A stretch of DNA of 64,000 nt from Streptomyces yatensis (GTDB taxonomy: Bacteria > Actinomycetota > Actinomycetes > Streptomycetales > Streptomycetaceae), in NCBI RefSeq assembly GCF_018069625.1, contig NZ_CP072941.1:3038001-3102000 (forward strand), written 5' to 3'. Under the pieces are notes generated by a model that saw nothing but the letters and a program-made list of their open reading frames with translations, was not told where the DNA came from and searched no databases. Below are positions 42,532 to 51,554 of this stretch, one piece after another; the stretch's first letter is position 1, and every line of letters begins with the position of its first letter. A program made the position numbers and the translations under genes.

Positions 42532-44838
42532 TCACAGCGCCTCCAGCACCTCCCGTATCCGCGTGGCCGCCGCGGCGTCCAGCGGCTCGTCGCCGTCCTG
42601 CGCCAGCCGGGGCAGAAAGCCGCACAACACCGTCAGTTGCCGCTCGTCGCCGGCCGCCCGCCGGATCCAGCCGACCAGCGCGTCCTCGGCCGCCCCGGCC
42701 GATCTGGCCCAGGTCAGCGCGGCCCGCAGCAGCTCGGCCAGCCGCGGCGCGCACTCCGGATGGGCCGCCAGCACCGCCGTGGCCAGCGGCCAGGCGGCGT
42801 ACGGCTCCAGCTCCGGCACCTCGCACAGGCCCCACAGATGCGAGGTGCGGGTGGTGACCGCGCGCAACACCGTGAGCAGCGCCAGGTCCCGGCGGGGCCG
42901 CCGGGTGTCGCGCAGCCAGCGGGTGAGCGCGGTCAGTACGGTCTCCGGCTCGGTCCCGGCCAGCAGCCGCAGCACGCCGTAGGAGGTGGTGCGGCCCTCG
43001 TCGGCGCAGGCGATCCGGCCCAGTTCCTCCAGGGACGCCACGACGGAGCCCGCCGCCAGGCCGTAGCCGTGGGCGAGCGCGGCGGTCTCGCGCTCCCGCT
43101 CGTCGTCGCCGCGCGCCCAGTCCCGCAGCAGCCCGTTCACGGCGGGGCGCACCTCCGGGGCGCGGGACGCCTCGGCGAGTGCGGTGGCCGCCGCCATCCG
43201 CTGCACCGGGCTGTCGGTACGGGCCAGCGGCAGCGCCAGCTCGACCAGGCCGTAGAGGTAGTCGCGGGCGCACAGCACGCCCGCGGCGACCGCCGCGCGC
43301 ACCCACACCTGAGGGCGCGGATCGTCGCACAGCCCGCGCAGCCAACGGGCCATCGGGCCGCGGAGGTTGTGGTGGGCGTCCCAGGACTCATGGAGCACGG
43401 CGGGCGCCAGCCGCCGCCCTTCGAACCACACCGCGCGCACCGGCACCGACGCCTCCCCGAGGTCCTCCACCCCGTCGCCGTGGACCGCGCGCGCCGTGGC
43501 GAGCGAGGCCCCGGGGCGGGCGGTGAACAGGGGGCGGCCCGGCGCGTACTGCGGATCGAGCGTGACGGCCAGTTCCCAGGCCAGCAGTTCGGCGGCCTCC
43601 GCCATGAGGCTGTGCGCCGAGCCGTTGAAGACGGCGAGCGCGATCCGCAGCGCGGCGGCGCGCAGCGCGGGCAGCGCGGTGGGCAGGGTGCCGGGGCGCC
43701 CGGCCTCCAGGAACCACGCACGGGCCTGGTCCGGGGCGAACGACCGGCAGTGCTCCAGCAGCCGCTCCTCGGACAGCCTGCCCTCGGCGTGCGCGGCCAG
43801 CAGGTCCGCGAGCCGGGCGGCCTCGCCGGGCCGCGGCTCGTCCAGCCCGAGCGCCTCGACCAGTTCGGGGCGCCGGGCGGTGGCGTGGGCCGTCTCCAGC
43901 AGCCCGGTGGGGCGGTCGGCGAGCAACTCGGTGAGGTGGCGGTCGAGGACGTCGGCGGCGGCCGGGGGCTCGTACGGCACGGCGTGGCGGCGGCCGCGCA
44001 GCAGCCGGTCGGCGGCCGGGCCGCCCGCGACCAGGACGACGCAGAACGCCTCATGCCCGGCGAAGTGGGCGCGCAGCCGGTCGAGCAGCGCTTCGACCGC
44101 GAAGTCCGCCTGGTCGGCGGGGAGTTCGAGGAGATAGCCGTGGCCCCGCTCGGTCTTCTCCACGCCGGAGGTCCCGTGGGGGATGCCGGACGCGAGCGGG
44201 AGGATGGGGTCATGGGGGGTGCCGAGCCCGTACGGGATGCCGGGGCTGTGTGGGATGGCGGGACCGAGCGGGTTGCCGGACTCATGCGTGGCGCCGGATC
44301 CGTACGGGATACCGGACTCATGCGTGGCGCCGGATCCGTACGGGATGCCGGCCCCGAGCAGGGTGCCAGGCCCGTACGGGATGCCGAGCCCGTACGAGAG
44401 CCCGGCACCGTACGGGATGCCGAGCCCATGCGGGACGCCAGCCCCCAGTCGGGAGACCCCGCCGTCGGCCAGCTCGGACAGCTCGGCGAGGAGGGCGAGC
44501 CCGGTCCAGGCGCGGCCGGTGCCGGGTTCGCCGCACAGCGCCAGCAGGCCGGTGCGCCGCAGATGGTCGCGCATCGCCGCATAGCCGGGGACGGCCCGGT
44601 AGAGCCGCCGCAGCCGGTCCAACTCCTCGCGGGGCACCGGGCCTTCGGGGAGGGGATACGGCGCCGGTTCGGCGCACAGCCGGGCGGGCCCGACGGGGAT
44701 ATGCAGATGGGCGCGCGCCTCGCGCGCCGTGCGGGCGCCGCCCGGCTGGCCCGCCCCGTCCAGCGGGTCGCTCTTGGGGATGTCCAGCCGTCGTCCCCGC
44801 GACTCCGCCGGGGCGCCGACGTCTTCCGCTGCGCTCAT
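42532..44838 (-). CDS. Large P-loop-like protein with repeat insertion
   Basis: A 768-aa protein of unknown function. LLALCGEPGTGRAW (Gly103-Trp111) resembles a Walker A motif but has Arg109 in place of Lys. YLLELPADQADFAVEALLDRL and FCVVLVAGGPAADRLL could be further strands of an NTPase domain. Between them (residues about 130-222) is a Gly/Pro/Tyr-rich array of GIPYG-like units, including two copies of SGIPYGSGATHE, encoded by tandem DNA repeats. The C-terminal 350 residues are helical and HEAT-like (VQRMAAATALAEASRAPE; VLTALTRWLRDTRRPR). ATG 44838 (MSAAEDVGAPAE) is chosen as the frame upstream is shadow-like. Confidence 0.72.
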   Translation of the reverse strand: MSAAEDVGAPAESRGRRLDIPKSDPLDGAGQPGGARTAREARAHLHIPVGPARLCAEPAPYPLPEGPVPREELDRLRRLYRAVPGYAAMRDHLRRTGLLALCGEPGTGRAWTGLALLAELSELADGGVSRLGAGVPHGLGIPYGAGLSYGLGIPYGPGTLLGAGIPYGSGATHESGIPYGSGATHESGNPLGPAIPHSPGIPYGLGTPHDPILPLASGIPHGTSGVEKTERGHGYLLELPADQADFAVEALLDRLRAHFAGHEAFCVVLVAGGPAADRLLRGRRHAVPYEPPAAADVLDRHLTELLADRPTGLLETAHATARRPELVEALGLDEPRPGEAARLADLLAAHAEGRLSEERLLEHCRSFAPDQARAWFLEAGRPGTLPTALPALRAAALRIALAVFNGSAHSLMAEAAELLAWELAVTLDPQYAPGRPLFTARPGASLATARAVHGDGVEDLGEASVPVRAVWFEGRRLAPAVLHESWDAHHNLRGPMARWLRGLCDDPRPQVWVRAAVAAGVLCARDYLYGLVELALPLARTDSPVQRMAAATALAEASRAPEVRPAVNGLLRDWARGDDERERETAALAHGYGLAAGSVVASLEELGRIACADEGRTTSYGVLRLLAGTEPETVLTALTRWLRDTRRPRRDLALLTVLRAVTTRTSHLWGLCEVPELEPYAAWPLATAVLAAHPECAPRLAELLRAALTWARSAGAAEDALVGWIRRAAGDERQLTVLCGFLPRLAQDGDEPLDAAAATRIREVLEAL
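44165..44440. repeat. In-frame repeats encoding GIPYG-like units
   Basis: Degenerate units of 18-36 bp with core CCGTACGGGAT(A/G)CC, including one 36-bp unit present twice in tandem (around 44275-44350). They encode the low-complexity insertion of the P-loop-like protein. Confidence 0.8.
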
Positions 44839-45263
44839 CGCCCGCCGTCCTTCATGCCATGGCCCCCGATCCCCGCCGTGGTGGTGAGGGAGTGCCGGTG
44901 AATGCCCGAAGCGGGCGGCGGGGTTTCTCCCCCTGCCCGCCCCGCCGCCCTTCTCCGGTGCGGGGCACTGGGCCGTGCGCACCCCCGTCGCTCACGGTCC
45001 CGCGCCCTTTGTGCCACTCCAGGGTCGCCGGGGAACGGCGGGGCGGCTGTAGCCGTTTACACAGTCGCGGAGAACGCGTGGGAAGTGCGCGCCCGCGCTC
45101 GGTCGTGGGCTCAGTCGCGGGGGTCGGTCGCGGGGCGCGCCGGGACGTGTTCCCCGCGGACTCAGTCGCGAGGGTCGGCCGCAGGGCGCGCCGGGACGTG
45201 TTCCCCGCGGACTCAGTCGCGAGGGTCGGCCGCAGGGCGCGCCGGGACGTGTTCCCCGCGGAC
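44839..45263. other. Gap between the P-loop-like gene and the Crp/Fnr gene
   Basis: A 425-bp stretch without a supported gene. The right half is the 51-bp tandem array described separately. The left part should hold the promoter of the minus-strand gene at 44838, but no convincing hexamers were found. Confidence 0.6.
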
Positions 45264-45314
45264 TCAGTCGCGAGGGTCGGCCGCAGGGCGCGCCGGGATG
45301 TGCTCCCCGGTCGC
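45112..45314. repeat. 51-bp tandem repeats copying the 3' end of the Crp/Fnr gene
   Basis: The block starting GGGCGCGCCGGGA recurs at 45133, 45184, 45235 and 45286, exactly 51 bp apart. The last copy encodes the final 17 codons and stop of the minus-strand gene. The others lie beyond its stop and each again includes the stop triplet. A diverged partial copy precedes 45133. Confidence 0.92.
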
Positions 45315-45995
45315 CCGTCCCTCGGCCAGCAGCCGCAGCAGTCCGATGTCCATCACCACGAAGCGGCGCGAGGCGGTCCGGACGACGCCCTGGCCGCGCA
45401 GCAGCCGCAGCGCCTTGGCGACCGCCTCCCGGGTCGAGCCCACCGCGGCCGCGATGTCGTGCTGGGGCAGCGGCAGGTCGACGGTGATCGCCCCGTCGGC
45501 GGCGGGGTGGCCGGTGCGCTCGGCGAGTTCGACGAGCCGGGCCGCCAGCCGCTGCAGCACCTTCTCCGAGGCGAGTGAGCGCCGCTCCCCGTCGGAGCTG
45601 CGCAGCCGGGAGCTGAACTGACGCATGATCAGCACGGTCGCGATGGGACGCGCCGCCAGATAGGCCCGGAACCGGTCGCCGGAGACCACCACCGCCTCCA
45701 TCCGGCCGAGCGCGGTGACGGTGGCGCTGCGCGAGCCGTGGTCCACCGCGGCCTGGTCGCCCACGACCTCGCCCGCTCCGCGCAGCGCGAGGATCAGCCG
45801 CACGCCGCGCTCGGTCTCCACCGAGATGGTGGCCCAGCCGGAGGTGATCGCGACGACGAAGGTCGTACGGTCGTGTTCGCGCAGCACGACCTCGCCGGGG
45901 GCGTAGACCCGGGGGGTGCCGAGGGCGAGCAGTGCGCGCCGGTCCTCGGCCGGGAGCGCGTGCAGGAAGGGCCGTCCGTCCTCGAAAAGACTCAT
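45264..45995 (-). CDS. Crp/Fnr-family transcriptional regulator
   Basis: A 243-aa regulator with a cyclic-nucleotide-binding-like barrel (VVLREHDRTTFVVAITSGWATIS; GEVVGDQAAVDHGSRSATVTALGRME), a dimer helix, and a Crp-type HTH (LPLPQHDIAAAVGSTREAVAKALRLLRGQGVV). It lacks the Fnr N-terminal cysteines, so it is not an oxygen-sensing Fnr. The C-terminal ARPAADPRD segment falls within the 51-bp tandem array, so the last 17 residues are of repeat origin or gave rise to the repeats. Confidence 0.88.
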   Translation of the reverse strand: MSLFEDGRPFLHALPAEDRRALLALGTPRVYAPGEVVLREHDRTTFVVAITSGWATISVETERGVRLILALRGAGEVVGDQAAVDHGSRSATVTALGRMEAVVVSGDRFRAYLAARPIATVLIMRQFSSRLRSSDGERRSLASEKVLQRLAARLVELAERTGHPAADGAITVDLPLPQHDIAAAVGSTREAVAKALRLLRGQGVVRTASRRFVVMDIGLLRLLAEGRATGEHIPARPAADPRD

Positions 45996-46080
45996 CCGCC
46001 CTCCCCGCTCAGCTCGTCGTCGTCAGGCCTGCGGAGAACCCAGGGACCGGTCAGCACGCTAGGCAGCTGGCACGGGCACG

Positions 46081-47610
46081 TCAATGGTGCCGTAGCGGGT
46101 CGGTGCCGGATCCGCCGTTCTCCCCGGGATCGGCCCGAACTCCCGTACGCACAGCGGCACCCGCGACGGCCGCGAGCGCGGCGGTCACCGCCGTGAAGAC
46201 CCATCCGGCGCGCAACGCGTCCAGCCCCGGCCGCGCGGCGCCGCCGGTGATCATGACCAGCGCCGCGACGCCCAGGGCCGAGCCGCCCTGCCGGGACATC
46301 ATGAGCACCCCGGAGCCGAGGGACAGCTGACGGGCCGGAAGCAGTCCGGCGGCCGAGAACATCACCGGCTGGTAGAGCCCCGCGCCGATCCCGGTGAGCA
46401 CCAGCCCGGGCATGAACTGCACGGCGTAGTGCGCACCGTCGCCGCCCGCGAGGAGCAGCCACCACACCGGCCCCGCGGCGAAGCACAGCCCGCCGACGAC
46501 GGCCGTGGTGCGCTCCCCCAGCGTCTTGACGATCCGTCCCGACAGCATCGACACCACCAGGACGGTGAGCGGCCAGGGTGTGACGGCAAGGCCCGCCCGG
46601 GCCGAGGACCAGCCCCATGCCCCGGTGAACAGCAGGGTCGCGGCGAGGATCGAGGCGGCGTAGGCGAGGAAGTAGCTGAGCAGCCCGAGCGTGGCGGCGG
46701 TGAAGGCACGGGTCCGGAACATCGCGGGGTCCACCACCGGATCCGGATGACGGCGTACGTGCGCCACGGCCAGCGCGCCCATGACCAGGCCGACGGCGAG
46801 GAAGCCGAGGGTGGCCGGGGCGCCGTAGCCCCAGTCCGCGGCCTCGACGCAGGCGGTGGTGAGGGACCCGGTGCCGAGCAGGACGAGCAGCGTGCCCAGC
46901 GGATCGAGGCGGCGGCGCTCACCGGGGCCGGGGCCGGTGCGGACGGGGCCGGTGCGGACGGGGCCGGTGCGGACGGGGCCGGTGCGCGGCAGCAGCCGCA
47001 GCCCGGCCACCCACGCCAGGAGCACCACGGGCGGATTGACGAGGAAGATCCAGCGCCAGTCGAAGGCGGCCAGCAGCCCGCCCGCCACCGGCCCCGCACT
47101 CGCCGCGACCGCGCTCACCGCCGTCCAGACACCGACCGCCGTGGCCCGTTCGCGCGGCGGGAAGGCGGGCAGGGCGAGCGAGAGGGAGGTGGGCACCAGC
47201 ACGGCCGCCGCCACGCCCTGCACCACACGCGCCGCGATCAGCGTGCCGAGCCCGGGGGCGGCGCCACAGGCGACCGAGGCGAACCCGAACAGCGCGATGC
47301 CGGTCAGGAACGAGCGCCGCCCGCCGATCGCGTCGGCCAGCCGGCCGGCCGGGACCAGCAGCGCCGCGAGCACGATGGTGTAGGCGTTGAGCACCCAGGA
47401 CAGCTCGGCGGTGGACGCCGAGCGGAAGTCCGCGCCGATCGCGGGGAAGGCGATGTTGACCGCGATCATGTCGAGCACGGCGAGGAACTGGGCCGCCGAC
47501 GCGACGGCGAGGATCAGCCAGCGCCGGCGGCCGGGGGCGGTGGCGGGGGCCGCATCGGGGGCGGCCGCGGGCACACCGCTCCCCTGGGCCTTCGAGGAAG
47601 GGGTCGTCAT
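46081..47610 (-). CDS. MFS drug-efflux transporter, EmrB/QacA (DHA2) type
   Basis: A 509-aa integral membrane protein with about 14 predicted helices. Family motifs: QFLAVLDMIAVNIAFPAI (helix 1), LLVPAGRLADAIGGRRSFLTG (motif A) and AVASAGPVAGGLLAAFDWRWIFLVN (motif C and the WRWIF signature). ATG 47610 is preferred, though ATG 47616 is two codons upstream. A loop between helices 6 and 7 holds four RTGPV units encoded by 15-bp tandem repeats. It is divergent from a GlxA-type regulator 54 bp away, which may control it. Confidence 0.9.
   Translation of the reverse strand: MTTPSSKAQGSGVPAAAPDAAPATAPGRRRWLILAVASAAQFLAVLDMIAVNIAFPAIGADFRSASTAELSWVLNAYTIVLAALLVPAGRLADAIGGRRSFLTGIALFGFASVACGAAPGLGTLIAARVVQGVAAAVLVPTSLSLALPAFPPRERATAVGVWTAVSAVAASAGPVAGGLLAAFDWRWIFLVNPPVVLLAWVAGLRLLPRTGPVRTGPVRTGPVRTGPGPGERRRLDPLGTLLVLLGTGSLTTACVEAADWGYGAPATLGFLAVGLVMGALAVAHVRRHPDPVVDPAMFRTRAFTAATLGLLSYFLAYAASILAATLLFTGAWGWSSARAGLAVTPWPLTVLVVSMLSGRIVKTLGERTTAVVGGLCFAAGPVWWLLLAGGDGAHYAVQFMPGLVLTGIGAGLYQPVMFSAAGLLPARQLSLGSGVLMMSRQGGSALGVAALVMITGGAARPGLDALRAGWVFTAVTAALAAVAGAAVRTGVRADPGENGGSGTDPLRHH
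46936..46986. repeat. 15-bp in-frame tandem repeat in the MFS gene
   Basis: GGTGCGGACGGGGCC is repeated three times, followed by a partial copy, encoding RTGPV units in a cytoplasmic loop. The unit is a multiple of three, so copy-number change keeps the frame. Confidence 0.85.
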
Positions 47611-47664
47611 GCCCATCCAGCCTCGGCCCCGGGGCACGACGGAGCGAGTGGCAGGAGTGACAGC

Positions 47665-48747
47665 ATGCGCTACATTTCTGCCATGCGGTCCATAGCCCTC
47701 GCCGTCACCCCCGGCATGCCGATCTTCGACCTGGCGGTGCCCTGCCATGTCTTCGGCACCGATCGCCCCGGGCTCCCCGACCCCTGGTACGAGCTGCGGG
47801 TCTGTGCGATCGGACCGGGCGGTGCGGAGGCCGGCGACCCGGTCGCCACCCGCTCATGGTTCGCCGCCCACACCCCGTACGGCACCGAGGAACTGATCGC
47901 CGCGGACACGGTGATCGTCCCGGCCTCGGCCGATGTGCGCGGCGATCCCCCCGAGGAGCTGATCGCCGCGCTGCGTGAGGCCCATGGGCGCGGCGCCCGC
48001 ATCGTGTCGCTGTGCTCGGGCGCGTTCACCCTCGCCGCGACCGGACTTCTCGACGGCCGTACGGCGGCCACCCACTGGATGTACGCCGCGCTGTTCGCCG
48101 AGCGCTATCCGGCCGTACGGCTCGATCCGTCCGTGCTCTACGTCGACCACGGCGATGTGCTGACCGGGGCGGGCTCCACGGCCTGCATCGACGTCTGTCT
48201 GCATCTGGTGCGCGAGGACTACGGCACCGAGGCGGCCAACACCCTGGCCCGGCAGCTCGTCGCGCCCGCCCATCGGCCCGGCGGCCAGGCCCAGTACATC
48301 GAGGCGCCGCTGCCGGAGCGCACCGACGACTCGCTCGCCCCGCTGCTGCACTGGGCCGCCGAGCGGCTGCACGAACCGCTGGCCGTCGCCGACCTCGCCC
48401 GCCGCGCCCACACCAGCCCGCGCACCCTGGTCCGCCGCTTCCACGCCGCCACGGGCACGACGCCGCTGCGATGGCTGCAGGGCCAGCGGATCGCGCGCGC
48501 CCGGGAGCTGCTGGAGGGCGGCGATCTGCCGGTGGACCGGATCGCGGAGCTGTGCGGTCTTGGCACGGCGGCCAATCTGCGCCGCCACTTCACCCGGGCG
48601 GTGGGGGTGCCACCGCACGACTACCGCCGCGCGTTCCGGGCCCGGGAGACCTACCTTCCAGCCCCTCCGACGGCCACCTCCCAGCCCCCTCCGGCGGCCA
48701 CCTTCCAGCCCCTCCAGCGGCCACCTTCCAGCCCCTCCGGCGATTGA
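47665..48747 (+). CDS. GlxA-type AraC regulator with DJ-1/PfpI domain
   Basis: A 360-aa regulator. Residues about 6-170 are a DJ-1/PfpI amidotransferase-like domain (IALAVTPGMPIFDLAVPCHVFG; RIVSLCSGAFTLAATGLLDGRTAATHW), followed by an AraC DNA-binding domain (VADLARRAHTSPRTLVRRFHAATGTTPLRWLQGQRI; IAELCGLGTAANLRRHFTRAVG). AGGAG lies 7 nt before ATG 47665. The last 30 residues (from YLPAPP) are Pro-rich and encoded by 23-24-bp repeats, so the true domain ends earlier. It is divergent from the MFS gene and probably regulates it. Confidence 0.9.
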   Translation: MRYISAMRSIALAVTPGMPIFDLAVPCHVFGTDRPGLPDPWYELRVCAIGPGGAEAGDPVATRSWFAAHTPYGTEELIAADTVIVPASADVRGDPPEELIAALREAHGRGARIVSLCSGAFTLAATGLLDGRTAATHWMYAALFAERYPAVRLDPSVLYVDHGDVLTGAGSTACIDVCLHLVREDYGTEAANTLARQLVAPAHRPGGQAQYIEAPLPERTDDSLAPLLHWAAERLHEPLAVADLARRAHTSPRTLVRRFHAATGTTPLRWLQGQRIARARELLEGGDLPVDRIAELCGLGTAANLRRHFTRAVGVPPHDYRRAFRARETYLPAPPTATSQPPPAATFQPLQRPPSSPSGD

Positions 48748-48774
48748 GGAGCGGGGTCTGGGGCGGAGCCCCAG
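48653..48774 (+). repeat. 23-24-bp repeats and hairpin element at the 3' end of the GlxA-type gene
   Basis: Units starting ACCTTCCAGCCCCTCC occur at 48653, 48676, 48700 and 48723. The last runs into CGATTGAGGAGCGGGGTC and then a 7-bp hairpin CTGGGGC-GGA-GCCCCAG (48758-48774), a likely terminator. The CCTCCGGCG-TTGAGGA-GCGGGG string resembles an intergenic element common in Streptomyces genomes (recalled, not searched). Confidence 0.75.
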
Positions 48775-48842
48775 TTGAGGGAAGGGGCGGGGCGGGGAAG
48801 AGCCCGCCGCAGGCGTCACGACCCACCGCTCACCCGCCCCCG

Positions 48843-48929
48843 GCCCCCGGTCCCCCCGGCCCCCGACCCCGGCCCCGGTCCCGGCCCCGGCCCCGGTCCC
48901 GGCCCCGGCCCCGGTCCCGGTCCCGGTCG
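48843..48929. repeat. Hexanucleotide CCCCGG/TCCCGG array after the pnkp stop
   Basis: About a dozen CCCCGG, GGCCCC and TCCCGG hexamers run without interruption up to the stop codon of the minus-strand gene at 48930. Confidence 0.85.
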
Positions 48930-51554
48930 CTACAACCGCGGATCCACCGGCTCCGACTCCAACGCCAGCACCGCGAACACCGCCTCATGGACCCGCCACA
49001 GCGGCTCCCCCTCCGCCAGCCGGTCCAGCGCCTCCAGCCCGAGCGCGTACTCCCGCAGGGCCAGCGAGCGCTTGTGGCCGAGATGGCGCACCCGCAGCCG
49101 GTCCAGGTTCTCCGGGCGGGTGTACTCCGGGCCGTAGATGATCCGCAGATACTCGCGGCCCCGGCACTTCACGCCCGGCTGGACCAGCCGGCCGTCGCCC
49201 TTGCGGACGAAGCCCTGGAGGGGCTTGACCACCATGCCCTCGCCGCCGGCCGCGGTCAGGTCCAGCCACCACCGCACGCCCTCGGCGACCGACGCCTCGT
49301 CCTCGGTGTCGACGATCAACCGCCGGGTGGGGGCCAGCAGCCGGGCGCCGTGGCCGTCGGCGGCCGGCTTCTCGGCCTCGATCATCCGGTCGATCAGCGC
49401 GAGCTGCTGATCATGGGGCAGCGCGGTGGCGAGGTTTCGGCCCTGGACGGCCAGGATCTGGAACGGCGCCATGCGGATGCCGTCCGGCCCGTCGACCGGC
49501 CAGCAGTAGCGCCGGTAGGCGTCGGTGAACGCGGCCGCGTCCGACGCCCGTTCCCGCTGCTTGCCGAGGAGGGCAGCCACCTCGACACCGCGCGCCTCCG
49601 CCCCCTCCAGCGCCGCGAGCACGCCGGGGAAGACGGCACGGGAGGCGGCGCCCACCGCCGCGTACTGGTTGCGCAGCAGCCCCTCGGCCTTGAGCGACCA
49701 CGGCATCAACTCGGCGTCCAGCAACAGCCAGTCGGCGTCCAGCTCCTGCCACAGCCCGGCGCCGTCGATGGAGCGGCGCAGCGCGCGCAGCACGGTCTCG
49801 GTGAGCTGGACGTCGTCGAAGAACGGCCGTCCGGTGCGGGTGTGGATCGTGCCGGAGGCGCCGTCCGGCGCGCCGAAGCGCTCCCGTGCGAGGTCCGCGT
49901 CGCGACAGACCAGCGCCACCGCGCGGGAGCCCATGTGCTTCTCCTCGCAGATCACCTGGCGCACCCCGTCCGCGCGGTAGGCGGCGAACGCCTCCGCCGG
50001 GTGTTCGAGGAAGCCTCCGTCGGCCGCTCCGCCGCCGGTCCCCTCCTTGGAGGTGGCGGTCGGCGCCATGGTGGGCGGGAGATAGCCGAGCAGCCGGGGG
50101 TCGACCGCGAACCGGCTCATGACCTCCAGCGCGGCCGCCGCGTTCTCCTCCTTGACCGCGATCCGGCCCATATGGCGGGTCTCGACGATACGGCGGCCCC
50201 GCACATCGGCCAGGTCGAGCGGGCGGCCGTCGGCGCCCCCGGAGGCCTCGGTGGTCAGCGGTTTGACCGGTTCGTACCAGATCCGCTCGGCCGGGACGTC
50301 CACCAGCTCGCGCTCCGGCCAGCGCAGCGCGGTCATCCGGCCGCCGAAGACACAGCCGGTGTCGAGGCAGATGGTGTTGTTGAGCCAGGAGGCGCGGGGG
50401 GTGGGGGTGTGGCCGTAGACGACGGCGGCCCGGCCGCGGTAGTCCTCGGCCCAGGGATAGCGCACCGGCAGCCCGAACTCATCGGTCTCCCCGGTCGTCT
50501 CCCCGTAGAGCGCGTGCGAACGGACCCGGCCGGAGGTGCGGCCGTGGTACTTCTCGGGCAGCCCGGCGTGACACACCACCAGCGCCCCGCCGTCCAGTAC
50601 GTAGTGGCTGACCAGCGACTCGATGAACGCCCGCACCCGCTCGACGAAGTCCGGGTCCGCGGTGTGTTCCCGGTCCAGCTGCTCCACGGTCTCGGCCAGG
50701 CCATGGGTGACCCGCACCTTGCGGCCCTTGAGATAGCGGCCGAGCTTGTTCTCGTGGTTGCCGGGCACGCACAGGGCCGCGCCGGAGGCGACCATGCCCA
50801 TCACCAGGCGCAGCACCCCGGGGCTGTCGGGGCCGCGGTCGACGAGGTCGCCCACGAAGACCGCCGTACGGCCTTCGGGGTGGGCGGCGTGGACCGGGCG
50901 GCCGGACTCGTCGCGGCGCAGGGCGTAACCCAGCTTGCCCAGCAGGGTCTCCAGCTCGGAGCGGCAGCCGTGGATGTCGCCGATGATGTCGAACGGGCCG
51001 GTGAGGTGGCGCAGATCGTTGTAGCGGCGCTCGGTGACGACCTCCGCGGCCTCCACCTCCTCGACACCGCGCAGGAGATGCACCTTGCGGAACCCCTCGC
51101 GCTCCAGGGACTTCAGGGAGCGGCGCAGCTCACGGCGCTGGCGGGGGATGACATGGTCGGGCATTCCGGCGCGGACGGGCCGCCGGGCGTTGCGCCGGGC
51201 GCACTCGCCCTCGGGGACGTCGAGGACGATCGCCACGGGCAGGACGTCATGCTCGCGGGCGAGCGCGATCAGACTGCGGCGGGACTCGCCGCGGACGTTG
51301 GTGGCGTCGACGACGGTCAGCCGCCCGGCGGCCAGCCGCTTGCCCACGATGTAGTGCAGCACGTCGAAGGCGTCGGGAGTGGCGCTCTGGTCGTTCTCGT
51401 CGTCGGCGACCAGCCCGCGGCAGACGTCGGAGGAGACGATCTGGGTGGGCAGGAAGTGGTGACGGGCGAAGGTGGACTTGCCGGATCCGGTGGTGCCGAC
51501 GAGCACCACGAGGGACAGGTCGGGCACGCCGATCGGGCGCTTCTCCTCGGTCAT
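48930..51554 (-). CDS. pnkp: Bacterial polynucleotide kinase-phosphatase-ligase (Pnkp)
   Basis: An 874-aa three-domain RNA-repair enzyme. The N-terminal 5'-kinase has P-loop GTTGSGKST (Gly20-Thr28). The central metallophosphatase shows GDIHGC, GDLVDRGPD, GNHE and VYGHTPTP. The C-terminal ligase/adenylyltransferase has nucleophile Lys in EEKHMGSRAVALV and TAAGGEGMVVKPL as a later motif. The ATG overlaps the hen1 stop by 4 nt, after GGAGG, so the two are co-translated. Pnkp and Hen1 form a complex that repairs tRNA cut by ribotoxins. Hexanucleotide repeats follow its stop. Confidence 0.95.
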   Translation of the reverse strand: MTEEKRPIGVPDLSLVVLVGTTGSGKSTFARHHFLPTQIVSSDVCRGLVADDENDQSATPDAFDVLHYIVGKRLAAGRLTVVDATNVRGESRRSLIALAREHDVLPVAIVLDVPEGECARRNARRPVRAGMPDHVIPRQRRELRRSLKSLEREGFRKVHLLRGVEEVEAAEVVTERRYNDLRHLTGPFDIIGDIHGCRSELETLLGKLGYALRRDESGRPVHAAHPEGRTAVFVGDLVDRGPDSPGVLRLVMGMVASGAALCVPGNHENKLGRYLKGRKVRVTHGLAETVEQLDREHTADPDFVERVRAFIESLVSHYVLDGGALVVCHAGLPEKYHGRTSGRVRSHALYGETTGETDEFGLPVRYPWAEDYRGRAAVVYGHTPTPRASWLNNTICLDTGCVFGGRMTALRWPERELVDVPAERIWYEPVKPLTTEASGGADGRPLDLADVRGRRIVETRHMGRIAVKEENAAAALEVMSRFAVDPRLLGYLPPTMAPTATSKEGTGGGAADGGFLEHPAEAFAAYRADGVRQVICEEKHMGSRAVALVCRDADLARERFGAPDGASGTIHTRTGRPFFDDVQLTETVLRALRRSIDGAGLWQELDADWLLLDAELMPWSLKAEGLLRNQYAAVGAASRAVFPGVLAALEGAEARGVEVAALLGKQRERASDAAAFTDAYRRYCWPVDGPDGIRMAPFQILAVQGRNLATALPHDQQLALIDRMIEAEKPAADGHGARLLAPTRRLIVDTEDEASVAEGVRWWLDLTAAGGEGMVVKPLQGFVRKGDGRLVQPGVKCRGREYLRIIYGPEYTRPENLDRLRVRHLGHKRSLALREYALGLEALDRLAEGEPLWRVHEAVFAVLALESEPVDPRL

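Noticed and set aside
45112..45314. Regular repeats suggestive of a CRISPR array
   Set aside because: The 51-bp units are contiguous without unique spacers and continue a gene's coding end. There are no cas genes.
48843..48929. CCCCGG array as a coding region
   Set aside because: Frames through it give only Pro/Arg/Gly repeats without start or family match, and the array abuts the pnkp stop.
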